From NCBI GenBank assembly GCA_963756525.1, contig CAVWNR010000001.1, forward strand, positions 558,001 through 622,000: a stretch of 64,000 nt of DNA, written 5' to 3'. Below are positions 17,200-25,185 of the stretch, in pieces. Under the pieces are notes generated by a model. The model was given only the letters and a program-made list of their open reading frames with translations, was not told the DNA's origin and searched no databases. Each line of letters starts with the position of its first letter. Positions within the stretch are counted from its first letter, which is position 1. A program made the position numbers and the translations under genes. The DNA comes from CAVWNR01 sp963756525. GTDB taxonomy: Bacteria > Actinomycetota > Actinomycetes > Mycobacteriales > Jatrophihabitantaceae.

Positions 17200-18041
17200 A
17201 GGCTGCCCGGTCCGCGCAGCCACCGGTCGCGCAGCCCGGCGAGGACGAGTACGGCGACCGCGAGGAGCACCAGGCTGAGCGCGGTCGCGGCCTGCGGGTC
17301 GCTTTCGAAGGCGTTGTAGATGGCCAGCGGCATGGTTTGCGTGGTGCCCGGGAAGTTGCCGGCGAAGGTGATGGTGGCCCCGAACTCGCCCAGCGCCCGG
17401 GCCCAGCACAAGATTGCGCCGGCGAGCAGGGACGGGCTGACCGAGGGCAGGGTGATTCGCCAGAACACGATCAGCCGGCTCGCGCCGAGAGTGACCGCGG
17501 CCTCTTCCAGATCCCGGTCGGTGCCGCGCAGCGCGCCTTCCACGGTGAGCACCAGAAACGGCATCGCGACGAACGTTTCGGCCACGATCGCTCCGGCGGT
17601 GGTGAACGGAAGGGTGATCCCGAACCATTGGTTCAGGTAGCGGCCGAGGATGCCGTTGCGGCCCAAGGCCAGTAGCAGCGCGATCCCGCCGACCACCGGC
17701 GGCAGCACCAGCGGCAGCGTGACCAGCGCGCGCGCCAGTCCGATGCCGGGCATCCGGACCCGGGCCAGCACCCACGCCAACGGCACACCGAGCAGCAGCG
17801 AGGCGGCGGTCGCCGCGCTGGCGCACTCGAGCGAGAGCCGCAGCGCGGTGAGCACCTGCTGCTCGGCCAGCAGGCGAGAAAGGCCACGCCACGGGGCGCG
17901 CACCAGCAACGCGACCAGCGGCGCGACCAAGAACGCGAATCCCACTGTGGCGGGGACCGCGAGCAGCGCCGGAACGCCCGCTCGGCCCGATCCACGCGCC
18001 GCGGTCCGCCCCGCAGGTCGGCTGAGTCGGGCGCGGGTCAG
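17196..18041 (-). CDS. modB: molybdate ABC transporter permease
   Basis: The inner-membrane channel subunit of the molybdate importer, about 281 residues with six or so hydrophobic helices. It has LPLVLPPVVGGIALLLALG and the EAA loop DLEEAAVTLGASRLIVFWRITLP that docks to ModC, then RALGEFGATITFAGN, which is typical of ModB. The gene has no ATG, GTG or TTG near the expected N-terminus. I place the start at a CTG (18039-18041) that overlaps the modA stop as CTGA; the first conventional codon in frame is a GTG about 33 codons later, which would remove the first half of helix 1. The start is therefore uncertain but the gene is not. Confidence 0.88.
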   Translation of the reverse strand: MTRARLSRPAGRTAARGSGRAGVPALLAVPATVGFAFLVAPLVALLVRAPWRGLSRLLAEQQVLTALRLSLECASAATAASLLLGVPLAWVLARVRMPGIGLARALVTLPLVLPPVVGGIALLLALGRNGILGRYLNQWFGITLPFTTAGAIVAETFVAMPFLVLTVEGALRGTDRDLEEAAVTLGASRLIVFWRITLPSVSPSLLAGAILCWARALGEFGATITFAGNFPGTTQTMPLAIYNAFESDPQAATALSLVLLAVAVLVLAGLRDRWLRGPGSL

Positions 18042-18850
18042 GGCTTCTCGAACCCGTCCGCGCTCAGCACCGACTGCCCGGCCGGCGATAACACGCACCC
18101 GACGAACGCTCGCGCCCCGGCAGGGTTCGGCGCTTTGCTCAGCGTGGCGATCGGGTAGGTGGTGGATGCATTGACGTCGGCCGGGATCACGATCGCTTTC
18201 ACTTTGCTCCCGGCTGCGCGCACATCGGTCACGTACACCACCCCGGCGTCCACCTCGTTCAGCTCCACCTTGGCCAGCGTTGACTTCACATCCGGTTCCA
18301 GCGTCACCGGCTTCACCGTGATCCGTGCGTGGGTGAACACCTGCGCGGCCACCGCCCCGCACGGCACCTGCGGCTGGCACAGCGCCACCTTGACGCTGCT
18401 CTTGGCCAGATCGTTGACCCCGTTCACCCGCGCCGGATTGCCCGGCGGCACCGCGATCTCCATCACGTTCTTGACGAACGTCGTCGACGCCGACGCGCTC
18501 CCCGCGCTGACTACCTGCTGCATGTTCTTCGGCGCCGCGGAGGCGAACACATCGGCTGGTGCGCCCTGGTTGATCTGCGTGGCCAGCGCCGAACTCGCCC
18601 CGAAGTTCAGCTTCACCGTCACACCCGGATGCGCCGACTCGAACTGCTTGGCGATCGTGCTGAACGCCTCTTGCAACGAGGCCGCCGCGAAGACCACCAC
18701 GGTTGCGTGCACCGCGGCGCGCGACGCCGAGCCGCCGCCGGCTCCCGCGGTAGCGGACGAAACTGGCGAGGACGTGTGGCCCGATGAACACCCGGCGCCC
18801 AGCGCGGTGGCGGCGAGCACGGCCACCACGGCTACCACCCGTCGATGCAT
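18038..18850 (-). CDS. modA: molybdate-binding lipoprotein
   Basis: The extracytoplasmic substrate-binding lipoprotein that captures molybdate (or tungstate) for ModBC. It has 270 residues with a signal peptide ending in the lipobox GAGC. The mature part shows the family landmarks: VVFAAASLQEAFSTIAKQFE (oxyanion-binding Ser), LNFGASSALATQI, GAPADVFASAAPKNM, EIAVPPGNPARV and NEVDAGVVYVTD. The ATG at 18848-18850 overlaps by one base the stop of the upstream regulator gene (TGATG), indicating coupled translation. Confidence 0.94.
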   Translation of the reverse strand: MHRRVVAVVAVLAATALGAGCSSGHTSSPVSSATAGAGGGSASRAAVHATVVVFAAASLQEAFSTIAKQFESAHPGVTVKLNFGASSALATQINQGAPADVFASAAPKNMQQVVSAGSASASTTFVKNVMEIAVPPGNPARVNGVNDLAKSSVKVALCQPQVPCGAVAAQVFTHARITVKPVTLEPDVKSTLAKVELNEVDAGVVYVTDVRAAGSKVKAIVIPADVNASTTYPIATLSKAPNPAGARAFVGCVLSPAGQSVLSADGFEKP

Positions 18851-19296
18851 CAGCCTGCTCCTTCGCTGGTGTGCGGCCTGAGTGCCGATCCGGTCTCGGG
18901 GACCTCGACGACGACGTTCGTCGCCTTCACCGACGCCACGGCGATCACCCCCGGTTCCAGCCGCAGCTCATCCGCAGCCTCCCGGCTCATCAATGACACG
19001 ATCCGATACGGCCCCGCCTGAAGTTCCACCTGCGCCATCACCGTGTCCCGGACCACATTGGTCACCAAGCCGGTGAACCGGTTGCGCGCCGACTCGGCAA
19101 CCACCCGGCGCGGACTCGGCCGTTCCGCGCTGGCGGCCAGCTCTTCGGCGAACCGCGCCAACTCCGGGCCGCCGATCACCTGCCGACCCGCCGCGTCAGT
19201 GGTCGTCGCGAGTCGACCGCCCTCCGCCCACCGACGGACCGTGTCATCACTGACCCCGAGCAGCTGCGCGGCCTCCCGGATCCGGAACGCGCTCAT
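18850..19296 (-). CDS. HTH-Mop molybdate-responsive regulator
   Basis: A 148-residue DNA-binding protein that probably senses molybdate and controls the operon it heads. The N-terminus is an excisionase/MerR-type helix-turn-helix (FRIREAAQLLGVSDDTVRRWAEGG), and the C-terminal half is a Mop domain (RNRFTGLVTNVVRDTVMAQVELQAG, IVSLMSREAADELRLEPG), the molbindin fold that binds molybdate. This architecture functionally replaces ModE in many actinobacteria. I start at the ATG 19294-19296 because homologues begin MxxFRIREAA; an in-frame ATG at 19306-19308 is also possible. An inverted repeat lies 33-46 bases upstream and may be its operator. Confidence 0.85.
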   Translation of the reverse strand: MSAFRIREAAQLLGVSDDTVRRWAEGGRLATTTDAAGRQVIGGPELARFAEELAASAERPSPRRVVAESARNRFTGLVTNVVRDTVMAQVELQAGPYRIVSLMSREAADELRLEPGVIAVASVKATNVVVEVPETGSALRPHTSEGAG

Positions 19297-19328
19297 CCGC
19301 AGCACCATATCCTCATCTACGGCAATCA

Positions 19329-19342
19329 GCCACACTTGTGGC
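19329..19342. promoter_or_regulatory. inverted repeat upstream of the molybdate regulator (possible operator)
   Basis: GCCACA and TGTGGC form a 6-bp dyad separated by two bases, in the 200-base gap between the mod operon and the neighbouring convergently placed GAF-ANTAR gene. A dyad this close to the start of an autoregulated HTH-Mop gene is a natural operator candidate. It is short enough to occur by chance. Confidence 0.3.
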
Positions 19343-19508
19343 CGGAGACGCGGAGACGCCCTGGCTTCAAGTTCCGAAGATGCGGTTACCGGAGCGGATC
19401 CGCGTCGGCACCGGAATCCAGCTCCCGCGATGGGTCGCGCAGGGCGGTGGTTGGGGCGGCCTCGCGGGCACATGGGTTGAGCCGGCGAGGCCTTGGTGTC
19501 GAGCGCGC

Positions 19509-20261
19509 CTAGGACGGCTCGGCACCCGCTTTGTGGTTGTGCCGGCTCGGCCGCTGACCGTTGGCGGGAACGTCGAGCGTGCCGGTTTCGGCGACGTCAA
19601 GTGCGAGTTCACGTAGCTTGCGGTGTCGGGTCTGGCTGGCGGTGCGGAGCCGGTCGAAGGCTTCCTCGCGGGTGATGAGGTGGCGGTTCATCAGGATGCC
19701 GATGGCTGCGCCGATGTCGCGGCTGCTCTGCAGTGCCTGCCGCAGGTTGGCCGCCTGTTCCTGAGCCATGACCAGGGCGAGCCCGAGCGCGGCGTGGGCG
19801 GCCAACGATCGGCCCGCGCGGACGGTGTCGTCGGTGAAGGCCTGCGGTTCGGTGGCGTAGAGGTTCAACGAGCCGAGCGGGTCGTCCGGGTGCAGGTAGA
19901 GCCCGTAGGACAGCATGCTGACTACGGGGGTGTGGGCCAGCGCCGCGGCGGCGAACTCGGGCCAGCGGGTCTCGCGGCGCAGATCGCCCACGAGCAGGGC
20001 CGGGGTCGGGTCGAGCAGCGCGTCCAGGCAGGGGCCGCCGTGCTCGTATTGGAACTCATCGACCCGCGCCGGGAGCTCGGTGGTGCCCGCAACGGTGGCG
20101 AACCGCTCACCGTGCAGCATGGTCAGCCCGGCCGCGGCGGCACCGTCAAGACGCGCAGCGGCCGTCGCGGAGATCTGCGCCAACGCGTCCGCCACGCTGG
20201 CGCAGCTAGCCAGCTCCCGGGTGAACGCGATGCACCACGGGGAGGGGTTCGGGCTGCTCAC
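19509..20261 (-). CDS. GAF-ANTAR domain RNA-binding regulator
   Basis: A cytosolic signalling protein of 250 residues. The first 160 residues form a GAF sensor domain (LAQISATAAARLDGAAAAGLTML, YEHGGPCLDALL, VVSMLSYGLYL, LGSLNLYAT). The last 60 are an ANTAR RNA-binding domain (LQSSRDIGAAIGILMNRHLITREEAFDRLRTASQ). ANTAR proteins bind paired hairpins in leader RNAs and act as antiterminators; the ligand of this GAF domain is unknown. The GTG start at 20259-20261 overlaps the stop of the STAS gene (GTGA), so the two are translated together. A second GAF-ANTAR gene lies just upstream. Confidence 0.88.
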   Translation of the reverse strand: MSSPNPSPWCIAFTRELASCASVADALAQISATAAARLDGAAAAGLTMLHGERFATVAGTTELPARVDEFQYEHGGPCLDALLDPTPALLVGDLRRETRWPEFAAAALAHTPVVSMLSYGLYLHPDDPLGSLNLYATEPQAFTDDTVRAGRSLAAHAALGLALVMAQEQAANLRQALQSSRDIGAAIGILMNRHLITREEAFDRLRTASQTRHRKLRELALDVAETGTLDVPANGQRPSRHNHKAGAEPS

Positions 20262-20689
20262 GCGGTGGGCACCGAGCTCAGTTGCTGACGACGGGCCGGT
20301 CGGCGAGGTTCGCACCCGTCGGCGATGAGCAGCGCTTCGTCGAGTCGTGTGATCGCCAGCAGCCGCGCGAGCAGCGGCTGGATTCCGGTCAGGATCAGCG
20401 AGCCGCGGGCGGCGAGAAAGTCGTTGTGTGCCTGCACCAGCGCCCGCAGGCCGGCGCAGTCCAGAAAGCTGAGCTCGGACAGGTCCAGGCGCACGAAGCG
20501 GTGCCCGAAGCTTAGCTGGTCGGCCAGCGCCGCGGTCAGTAGGTCGGCGTTGGCCAGGTCCATCTCGCCGCGTAGCCGCAGCGTGGCCCGAGTGGCGTCG
20601 CTGCGCTCGGTGACGATCTCCAGGCCAGGGGCCTGCTGCAGGTCGGCGCCACGCAGCGGCGGTAGCGCGTGCGCGTGAGCGTCAGACAT
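20258..20689 (-). CDS. STAS-domain anti-sigma factor antagonist
   Basis: A 143-residue SpoIIAA-like protein. The STAS core is LRLRGEMDLANADLLTAAL, VRLDLSELSFLDCAGLRALVQAHN, then SLILTGIQPLLARLLAIT. The Ser/Thr normally phosphorylated in DCAGL/DSSGL-type motifs is a Cys here (LDCAGL), so classical phospho-switch control may be lost or may rest on a nearby residue. ATG 20687-20689 has a GGAGGCG ribosome binding site. Coupled by GTGA to the GAF-ANTAR gene, so sigma-factor partner switching and RNA antitermination may be linked here. Confidence 0.85.
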   Translation of the reverse strand: MSDAHAHALPPLRGADLQQAPGLEIVTERSDATRATLRLRGEMDLANADLLTAALADQLSFGHRFVRLDLSELSFLDCAGLRALVQAHNDFLAARGSLILTGIQPLLARLLAITRLDEALLIADGCEPRRPARRQQLSSVPTA

Positions 20690-20877
20690 GCGGCGCCTCC
20701 AACTGCGAGGGAGCGACGCGTCATGACCGGTCGGTTTCGTGGGGTGGCGAGAGCAGGCGCGCACGCTCCCGGACGGGATCCGGGGTGGCTGCAACTACTT
20801 CCAACCTGCTCCGACGATAACACCGGTGACAAGGCCCGGCGGGGTCACAGTTGGCCGAGCGGATCGGTTGCCGAGGC

Positions 20878-21597
20878 TCAGCTGGTGGGTTCGCCGTTGA
20901 TCGTGCGGGCGACCAGCTCGGCGGCCACTTCGCGCACCGGAATGTTGCGGTTCTGCGACACGGTGCGCAGCATGTGGAACGCCTCGTTGGGGCTGCAGTG
21001 CTGCATGCCGATGACAATGCCCATCGCCTGGTCGATGACCGAGCGGCTCGACAGCGCCGAGCGCAGATGATCGCTCAAGGTGGCTTCGTCGTAGTGGCGC
21101 ATCGCGGCGGTGATGGTGGCCGCGGCCAGCGCACTCAGCTGCCCGACCCCGGCCCGCGCGTCCTCGTCGAAGGCGTGCGCGTGCCGGGCGTAGAAGTTCA
21201 TCGCGCCGATCGGCTTGCTGTTGACCAGCAGCGGGGCCGAATAGACCGCTTGCACCCCGTGCGCCAGCGCCCGCGGCGGATAGCTGCCCCACCGGTTCTC
21301 CCGGCTCAGATCGTCGCTCGAGACAAACTCACCGGTGCTCAACGCCTCCAGACACGGACCCTGATCCAGTTCGTACTGCTGCTCATCCAGCAGGCGGGCG
21401 AGCGCGTCGGCGGAAGCGACGGTGACCACGTGCCCGTCCTGGGACAGGGTGATCCCGCAGGTCACGGCGTTCGGCACGGTGCGCGCGGCCAGGTCGGCGA
21501 TGCGCTGCATCAACTCCTCGAACGACTCCGTCGCCAGCAACAACCCAGCCAATTCCGACAATGCGGCATGGGTAAGACCATTCGAAGGTTCGGACAC
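20878..21597 (-). CDS. GAF-ANTAR domain RNA-binding regulator
   Basis: A second GAF-ANTAR protein, 239 residues from the GTG at 21595-21597 (VSEPSNGLTHAALSELAGLLLAT). GAF landmarks: TVPNAVTCGITLSQDG, YELDQGPCLEAL, VYSAPLLVNSKPIGAMNFYAR. ANTAR landmarks: LRSALSSRSVIDQAMGIVIGMQHCSPNEAFHMLRTVSQNRN. An in-frame ATG at 21717 would add 40 residues without family similarity, so the shorter form is preferred; neither start has a strong ribosome binding site. It is the last chromosomal-type gene before the island's left attachment copy, about 270 bases away. Confidence 0.85.
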   Translation of the reverse strand: MSEPSNGLTHAALSELAGLLLATESFEELMQRIADLAARTVPNAVTCGITLSQDGHVVTVASADALARLLDEQQYELDQGPCLEALSTGEFVSSDDLSRENRWGSYPPRALAHGVQAVYSAPLLVNSKPIGAMNFYARHAHAFDEDARAGVGQLSALAAATITAAMRHYDEATLSDHLRSALSSRSVIDQAMGIVIGMQHCSPNEAFHMLRTVSQNRNIPVREVAAELVARTINGEPTS

Positions 21598-21766
21598 GAG
21601 CCAGCCCGTTCCTACGCCCAGCCCCGGGACGGGCGCAGCTACTTGGCAATCGCCAAGAACGGCGGCAAGCTCACCCGACCGCGAAAACGCCCTCAGTGCT
21701 TCCCAGTATGCGCGCACCAGGCCACCAGTACCCCGCCGAAGCCTGACACGTCGGGCGCCTTCGGCC

Positions 21767-21869
21767 GCGACCCGACTCGGTGCCTCGTCAACGTGCGCGC
21801 CGATGACGCTCCGGTGGCTCGAGTTCCCGCGGTTCTTGCGGACTTTTTTGCGGACTGAACCATGATCGC
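21767..21869 (+). pseudogene. integrase 3'-end remnant A
   Basis: About 100 bases similar to 36657-36747. Both can be read in the same frame as RADDAP-V/M-ARVPA-V/I-LADF. The repeat ends in a T-rich stretch flanked by TTGCGGAC units and CCATGATCGC. Both copies lie directly beside a copy of the glnA1 attachment core. I read them as the tail of an older integrase gene and its attachment flank, but the full gene is not present to prove this. Confidence 0.45.
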
Positions 21870-21895
21870 TCAGATGTCGTAGTAGAGCGCGAACT
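21868..21895. other. left attachment repeat of the island (att)
   Basis: A 28-bp sequence (begins GCTCAGATGTCG, ends GCGCGAACT) identical to the 3' end of glnA1 at 36803-36830 and in the same orientation. In glnA1 it covers the last seven codons plus the stop. After the last shared base the two copies diverge at once. With an integrase gene between the copies, this is best explained as one end of an integrated element of about 14.9 kb. Confidence 0.75.
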
Positions 21896-21925
21896 ATTCA
21901 GGGCTTACTGATAGTCGGTGGTCAT

Positions 21926-22020
21926 CGTTGGAGGCCAGCAATTCCGGGGCCTCCAGCGTTTGCTGCTGTTGGCCGTTGACGGTACCTCTCGGAATTCTTG
22001 CGGACTTTTTGCGGACCGAT
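21926..22020. other. decayed copy of glnA1 terminator plus integrase-tail remnant C
   Basis: Bases 21926-21960 resemble the perfect hairpin downstream of glnA1 (36763-36793): the right arm GGGGCCTCCAGCGTT is kept, the left arm is mutated. Bases 21990-22018 again hold ATTCTTGCGGAC followed by a T-run and GCGGAC, as in remnants A and B. So part of the glnA1-downstream region exists a second time just inside the left end, in a changed order. Confidence 0.45.
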
Positions 22021-22556
22021 GGAGATCAACATCGATCCGGCACAAGATCAAGAGAAGATCATCTAAAGATCGTCAGCAGAGCCCTTGGCAGCGTGGAGCC
22101 TGGGATCTGGGTCTAAGCGTGCACGGGCTGGTCGGGGCGTTGACCGCCGGGCACAGGACCTCGGCTGCGGTTTCGGTTGCGTCAAGCGTGTCACTCAGGT
22201 AGTTGTCCGCGAATGGCCGGATGCCATTGAAGCGTCTGCTCGCGCCGATGACGGTACACATCAATTGATCTTGCTCGTCGCGTTCGGCGGCCCAAAGGTT
22301 CATCTTGGGTGATTGATAGTCGCACGACGCTATGCGTTCGCAGGGGGCGTGAGAACGCCGCCGTGGCGTCAAGCCCGTGTAGCGAGATCATCATGACGGC
22401 TGTCGGCGGACTCCTTGACCGGAGATTTGGTGGCTTCGGCGTCTACCCGACCATGCCGCGCATCAGCCGGGCGGAAGCAGCACGATGGCACACCGCACGA
22501 CATGGCGGATCTGGCGGTGCGGACGGAGACGCCGGATGATGCGGTGCAGGTGATCT
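22021..22556. other. island left flank without a convincing gene
   Basis: About 535 bases. Short frames exist on both strands, the longest being about 100 codons on the minus strand between 22073 and 22372, but none has a ribosome binding site, a recognisable domain or a coherent codon pattern. Probably debris of earlier insertions. Confidence 0.4.
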
Positions 22557-23444
22557 TCAGTGTTTGCCGTCGGAGCGCAGGGGCAGCATGGTCAAGGTGG
22601 TGGTCGGTGATCTGCGCCGGACGAGGCGGCCGATGGCGGTGGCGGTAATCGATGCCTCGGCGACGTGGTCGATGTGTCCGTCGTTGGGTTCGATCTCCCA
22701 GGTCCGCAGCTGCAGGTCAGAAATCACCGCGCCGTCAGCGCCCAGCGTACGGATTTGGCGGTGCAGCCTGTCCCGGGCCAGGGCGCGGGCGTGCTGGAGG
22801 AGTTCGGTATAGCCGCACACCTCGACGTTGGCCGGGTTGACCAGCCGGGACCGGGCTTGCGCTCGGGTCTGATTGTCGTCGTGGCGGAGCGCTACCTCGA
22901 GCCCGACCCGCAGCGCGACCGGGGTCCAGCCGGCCAGCAGCAGTTTTGCGACGTCGGTGCCGGCCAGGGCGGTGGTGAACGGGACCGGCGGATGGTGGCG
23001 TGATCGCGCCCGGACCGCGCTGCCCACCGCGACGAACTCGTCCGTGCGTCGCGGCGCCTGTGGATGGGTTCGCGGGGCGTGGGTCAGCCCCACGCCGACG
23101 ATGCCGTCGGCGGTGAGGTGCTGCGCTTGGTCGATCATCCGGTTCAGCGCGGTGCGGTAGCCGCGGTTGAGCCCGTCGACGTACGGGCCGTAGCCGGCGG
23201 CGGCGGAGGTGAGCACTCGGGTTCCGGCGCCGCCGGCCGGACCGCGAAAGCCTGGGCCGAGACCACAGCCTCGATAGCCTTGCCAGCCGCGCTGCTGCAC
23301 GATGCAGCCGAGCACCGGGCCGAGGATGTCGAAGCCGAGTGCGTCGAGCGCAACTGCCGGCGCGGCCCCGCACAGTGGCCTACGCGCGAGCAAACCGCGT
23401 ACTGCCTCGCCGCGCCCGTCGGGCCGGTTCGCGTGAACCGTCAT
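22557..23444 (-). CDS. YbjQ/DUF74-like two-domain heavy-metal-binding protein
   Basis: A 295-residue protein with two related halves. The first (ALGFDILGPVLGCIV ... GYRTALNRMIDQAQHLTADGIVGVGLTHA ... DEFVAVGSAVRA) and the second (PFTTALAGTDVAKLLLAGWTPVALRVGLEVALRHD ... GYTELLQHARALARDRLHRQIRTLGADGAVISDLQLR ... HIDHVAEASITATAIG) both follow the YbjQ (DUF74) pattern, a pentameric fold annotated as a possible metal-binding domain. Similar tandem proteins occur in many actinomycetes; their role is unknown. It starts at ATG 23444 and ends at 22557 and appears intact, inside the island. Nearest neighbour is the IS element. Confidence 0.72.
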   Translation of the reverse strand: MTVHANRPDGRGEAVRGLLARRPLCGAAPAVALDALGFDILGPVLGCIVQQRGWQGYRGCGLGPGFRGPAGGAGTRVLTSAAAGYGPYVDGLNRGYRTALNRMIDQAQHLTADGIVGVGLTHAPRTHPQAPRRTDEFVAVGSAVRARSRHHPPVPFTTALAGTDVAKLLLAGWTPVALRVGLEVALRHDDNQTRAQARSRLVNPANVEVCGYTELLQHARALARDRLHRQIRTLGADGAVISDLQLRTWEIEPNDGHIDHVAEASITATAIGRLVRRRSPTTTLTMLPLRSDGKH

Positions 23445-23591
23445 CGGCGTGCACCCCTCGACGGCGACAGCTGGCTCACCGGTTCAGCCTGCCACCCTGA
23501 TCTCCGATGCTGTCCCCGAGCACCTCCCGGATCGGACGTCGGCTTATATCGTCGGCTCACCACCCGCTGGTCATGAATATGAGCATTGGGA

Positions 23592-23597
23592 ACTTAA
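23592..23597. repeat. target-site duplication, left copy
   Basis: ACTTAA directly abuts the left inverted end of the IS element and is repeated at 25180-25185 directly after the right end. Confidence 0.75.
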
Positions 23598-25179
23598 CTC
23601 GACTTTCGCGGTTATGCCGCGGTGTCTGCCCAGGCGAGCCGAAGGGCGTTGATTTCCAGTGCTGTTGGCTGCTCGGGGTCTGTCGGTCGAAATTGCGCAG
23701 CGATGAGTACTCGGCGGAGTTTGGCGAGCATGTCGGCGACCGAGGGCTGGGTCTTGGTGCGGTACCAGGGCGCCAGTTCACGGGCGGCCGTGACGTCACC
23801 GGGGTGGTGGCCGGCGACGGCATACCAGCAGATCGCGATACTGCCCATGGCCAGGGTGAACGGAACGGTGCGCTGCACCGCGCGGTGCACCCGGTTGCGG
23901 GCCTGCCCGACGCCGAAGGTCTGTTTGGCGTCTTCGATGGCGACCTCGATCGACCAGCGGGCCGCGTAACGTTCGATGATCCGCGCGGGGGTCGCGGTGA
24001 GGTCGGTGCTGACCAGCGCGATCGTGTAGCCGGCGGCGCTGACGCGCTCGCGGACCAGCACGACCTGGACCTGCTGGATGCCGAACACGCCGTACCACAG
24101 GCAGCCGATCACGGCGGTGTGCACGGTGACGCTCTGCCCGTAGCGGTGCACGGTGGTCGCGGTGAAGCCGGCGGCGGCCAGCTCGGTCAGCGGGGGCAGC
24201 TTGTCGCCCTTGGTTTTGGGGCGTCCACGGCGGCCGGTGCGTGGTGGCGCCGGCTGATGCAGCGACGCGTTGGACCGCAACCGGGTGGTCCAGGTGATGG
24301 TGGCGGGCAGCCCTTGCAGCGCCTTACCGGCGTAGGCGGCGTCGGCCACCACATCGATCCGGCGGTCGGGCAGCGCGAAGGCCAGCTGCTCGACCAGCCA
24401 GCGGCCCAACTCCAGGCGCGAGTCGGTGTATCCCTTGCGCACCAGGGCGAACCCGACCGGCAAGGCGAGCGGCCGATCCAGCACCGGTAGCCGGACCACG
24501 ACCGCGGCGATGACCCAGTTGTTGCCATAGCCGCTCGCCTGCCCGCCCGCGACGGAGCCGTCGTGGAACCACGACGCGGCGTGCACCTGCCGCCCGCGCC
24601 GCCGGAACAAGGTGTCATCGACCGCGACGGTGACCGGCTCCCCGGCGGGCACCAGCACGGCGACGACCAGCCGCGCCAACACCGCGTTGAACTGCAGCGG
24701 CGACCAGCGGGCCGCCGAGAAGAACCGGTGCGCCCGGTGATGGCTCCACGCCCGCGACAGCCTGGCGCCGACGAGCATGCCGCACACCGTGCGCCGCCCG
24801 GTCTGGGCGAGAAACCCGACCGCCAGCGCGCAGAACGTCACGAACGTCGGCGCGGTAAAACAACAGCGGAACTGCTCGAGCAACCCACGAAGCGACGCCG
24901 GCACGGCTACAGTCACCGGCTGGGGCGCCGGCGTGCCCGCACCGTGGGACAGACACGCGCCGGCGCCCTCTCCTGTCGGCGCAGACATGCTCGTGGCGGA
25001 CGTGGACGTAGCCGACGCGGCGCGTCGCCGTGGGACAGACATGCTGTCACGCTGACCACTTCAGCCACACCAGTCACGCAGGCGCGCCGCCCACCAACCT
25101 GCCCTGATCAACAGACAGGAGCCCGCCTCCTACCTGATCAACTCGCTCGAACCGTCCCCCAAGAAATGCGAAAGTCGAG
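23598..25179 (-). mobile_element. insertion sequence with IS701/IS4-like DDE transposase
   Basis: A complete 1582-bp insertion sequence. Its ends are perfect 12-bp inverted repeats (CTCGACTTTCGC at 23598-23609, its complement at 25168-25179), flanked by a 6-bp direct repeat ACTTAA (23592-23597 and 25180-25185). One transposase gene fills almost the whole element. The intact ends and target duplication point to a fairly recent insertion. The TTAA core within the duplication recalls the YTAR target of IS701 relatives; family assignment beyond a DDE transposase is tentative. Confidence 0.85.
23612..25042 (-). CDS. DDE transposase of the insertion sequence
   Basis: A 476-residue transposase that should cut and join the IS ends. 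An RNase-H-like core is visible: first Asp in TVAVDDTLFRRRG, second Asp in IDVVADAAYAGKAL, and the Glu in RWSIEVAIEDAKQTFG, with the spacing of IS4/IS701-type enzymes. A basic linker (TGRRGRPKTKGDK) splits the core. The N-terminal part (FVTFCALAVGFLAQTGRRTVCGML) fits the DDE_5/IS701 N-domain. It starts at ATG 25040-25042 near the right inverted end and its stop is three bases from the left one. No frameshift seen, so probably active. Confidence 0.88.
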   Translation of the reverse strand: MSVPRRRAASATSTSATSMSAPTGEGAGACLSHGAGTPAPQPVTVAVPASLRGLLEQFRCCFTAPTFVTFCALAVGFLAQTGRRTVCGMLVGARLSRAWSHHRAHRFFSAARWSPLQFNAVLARLVVAVLVPAGEPVTVAVDDTLFRRRGRQVHAASWFHDGSVAGGQASGYGNNWVIAAVVVRLPVLDRPLALPVGFALVRKGYTDSRLELGRWLVEQLAFALPDRRIDVVADAAYAGKALQGLPATITWTTRLRSNASLHQPAPPRTGRRGRPKTKGDKLPPLTELAAAGFTATTVHRYGQSVTVHTAVIGCLWYGVFGIQQVQVVLVRERVSAAGYTIALVSTDLTATPARIIERYAARWSIEVAIEDAKQTFGVGQARNRVHRAVQRTVPFTLAMGSIAICWYAVAGHHPGDVTAARELAPWYRTKTQPSVADMLAKLRRVLIAAQFRPTDPEQPTALEINALRLAWADTAA

Positions 25180-25185
25180 ACTTAA
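25180..25185. repeat. target-site duplication, right copy
   Basis: ACTTAA, identical to 23592-23597, abuts the right inverted end of the IS element. It also contains the stop codon (complement of TTA, 25182-25184) of the neighbouring minus-strand frame. Confidence 0.75.

Noticed and set aside
22073..22372. A 99-codon minus-strand frame in the left flank of the island
   Set aside because: No start signal and no family; the middle looks protein-like but the ends do not, so it was not called.
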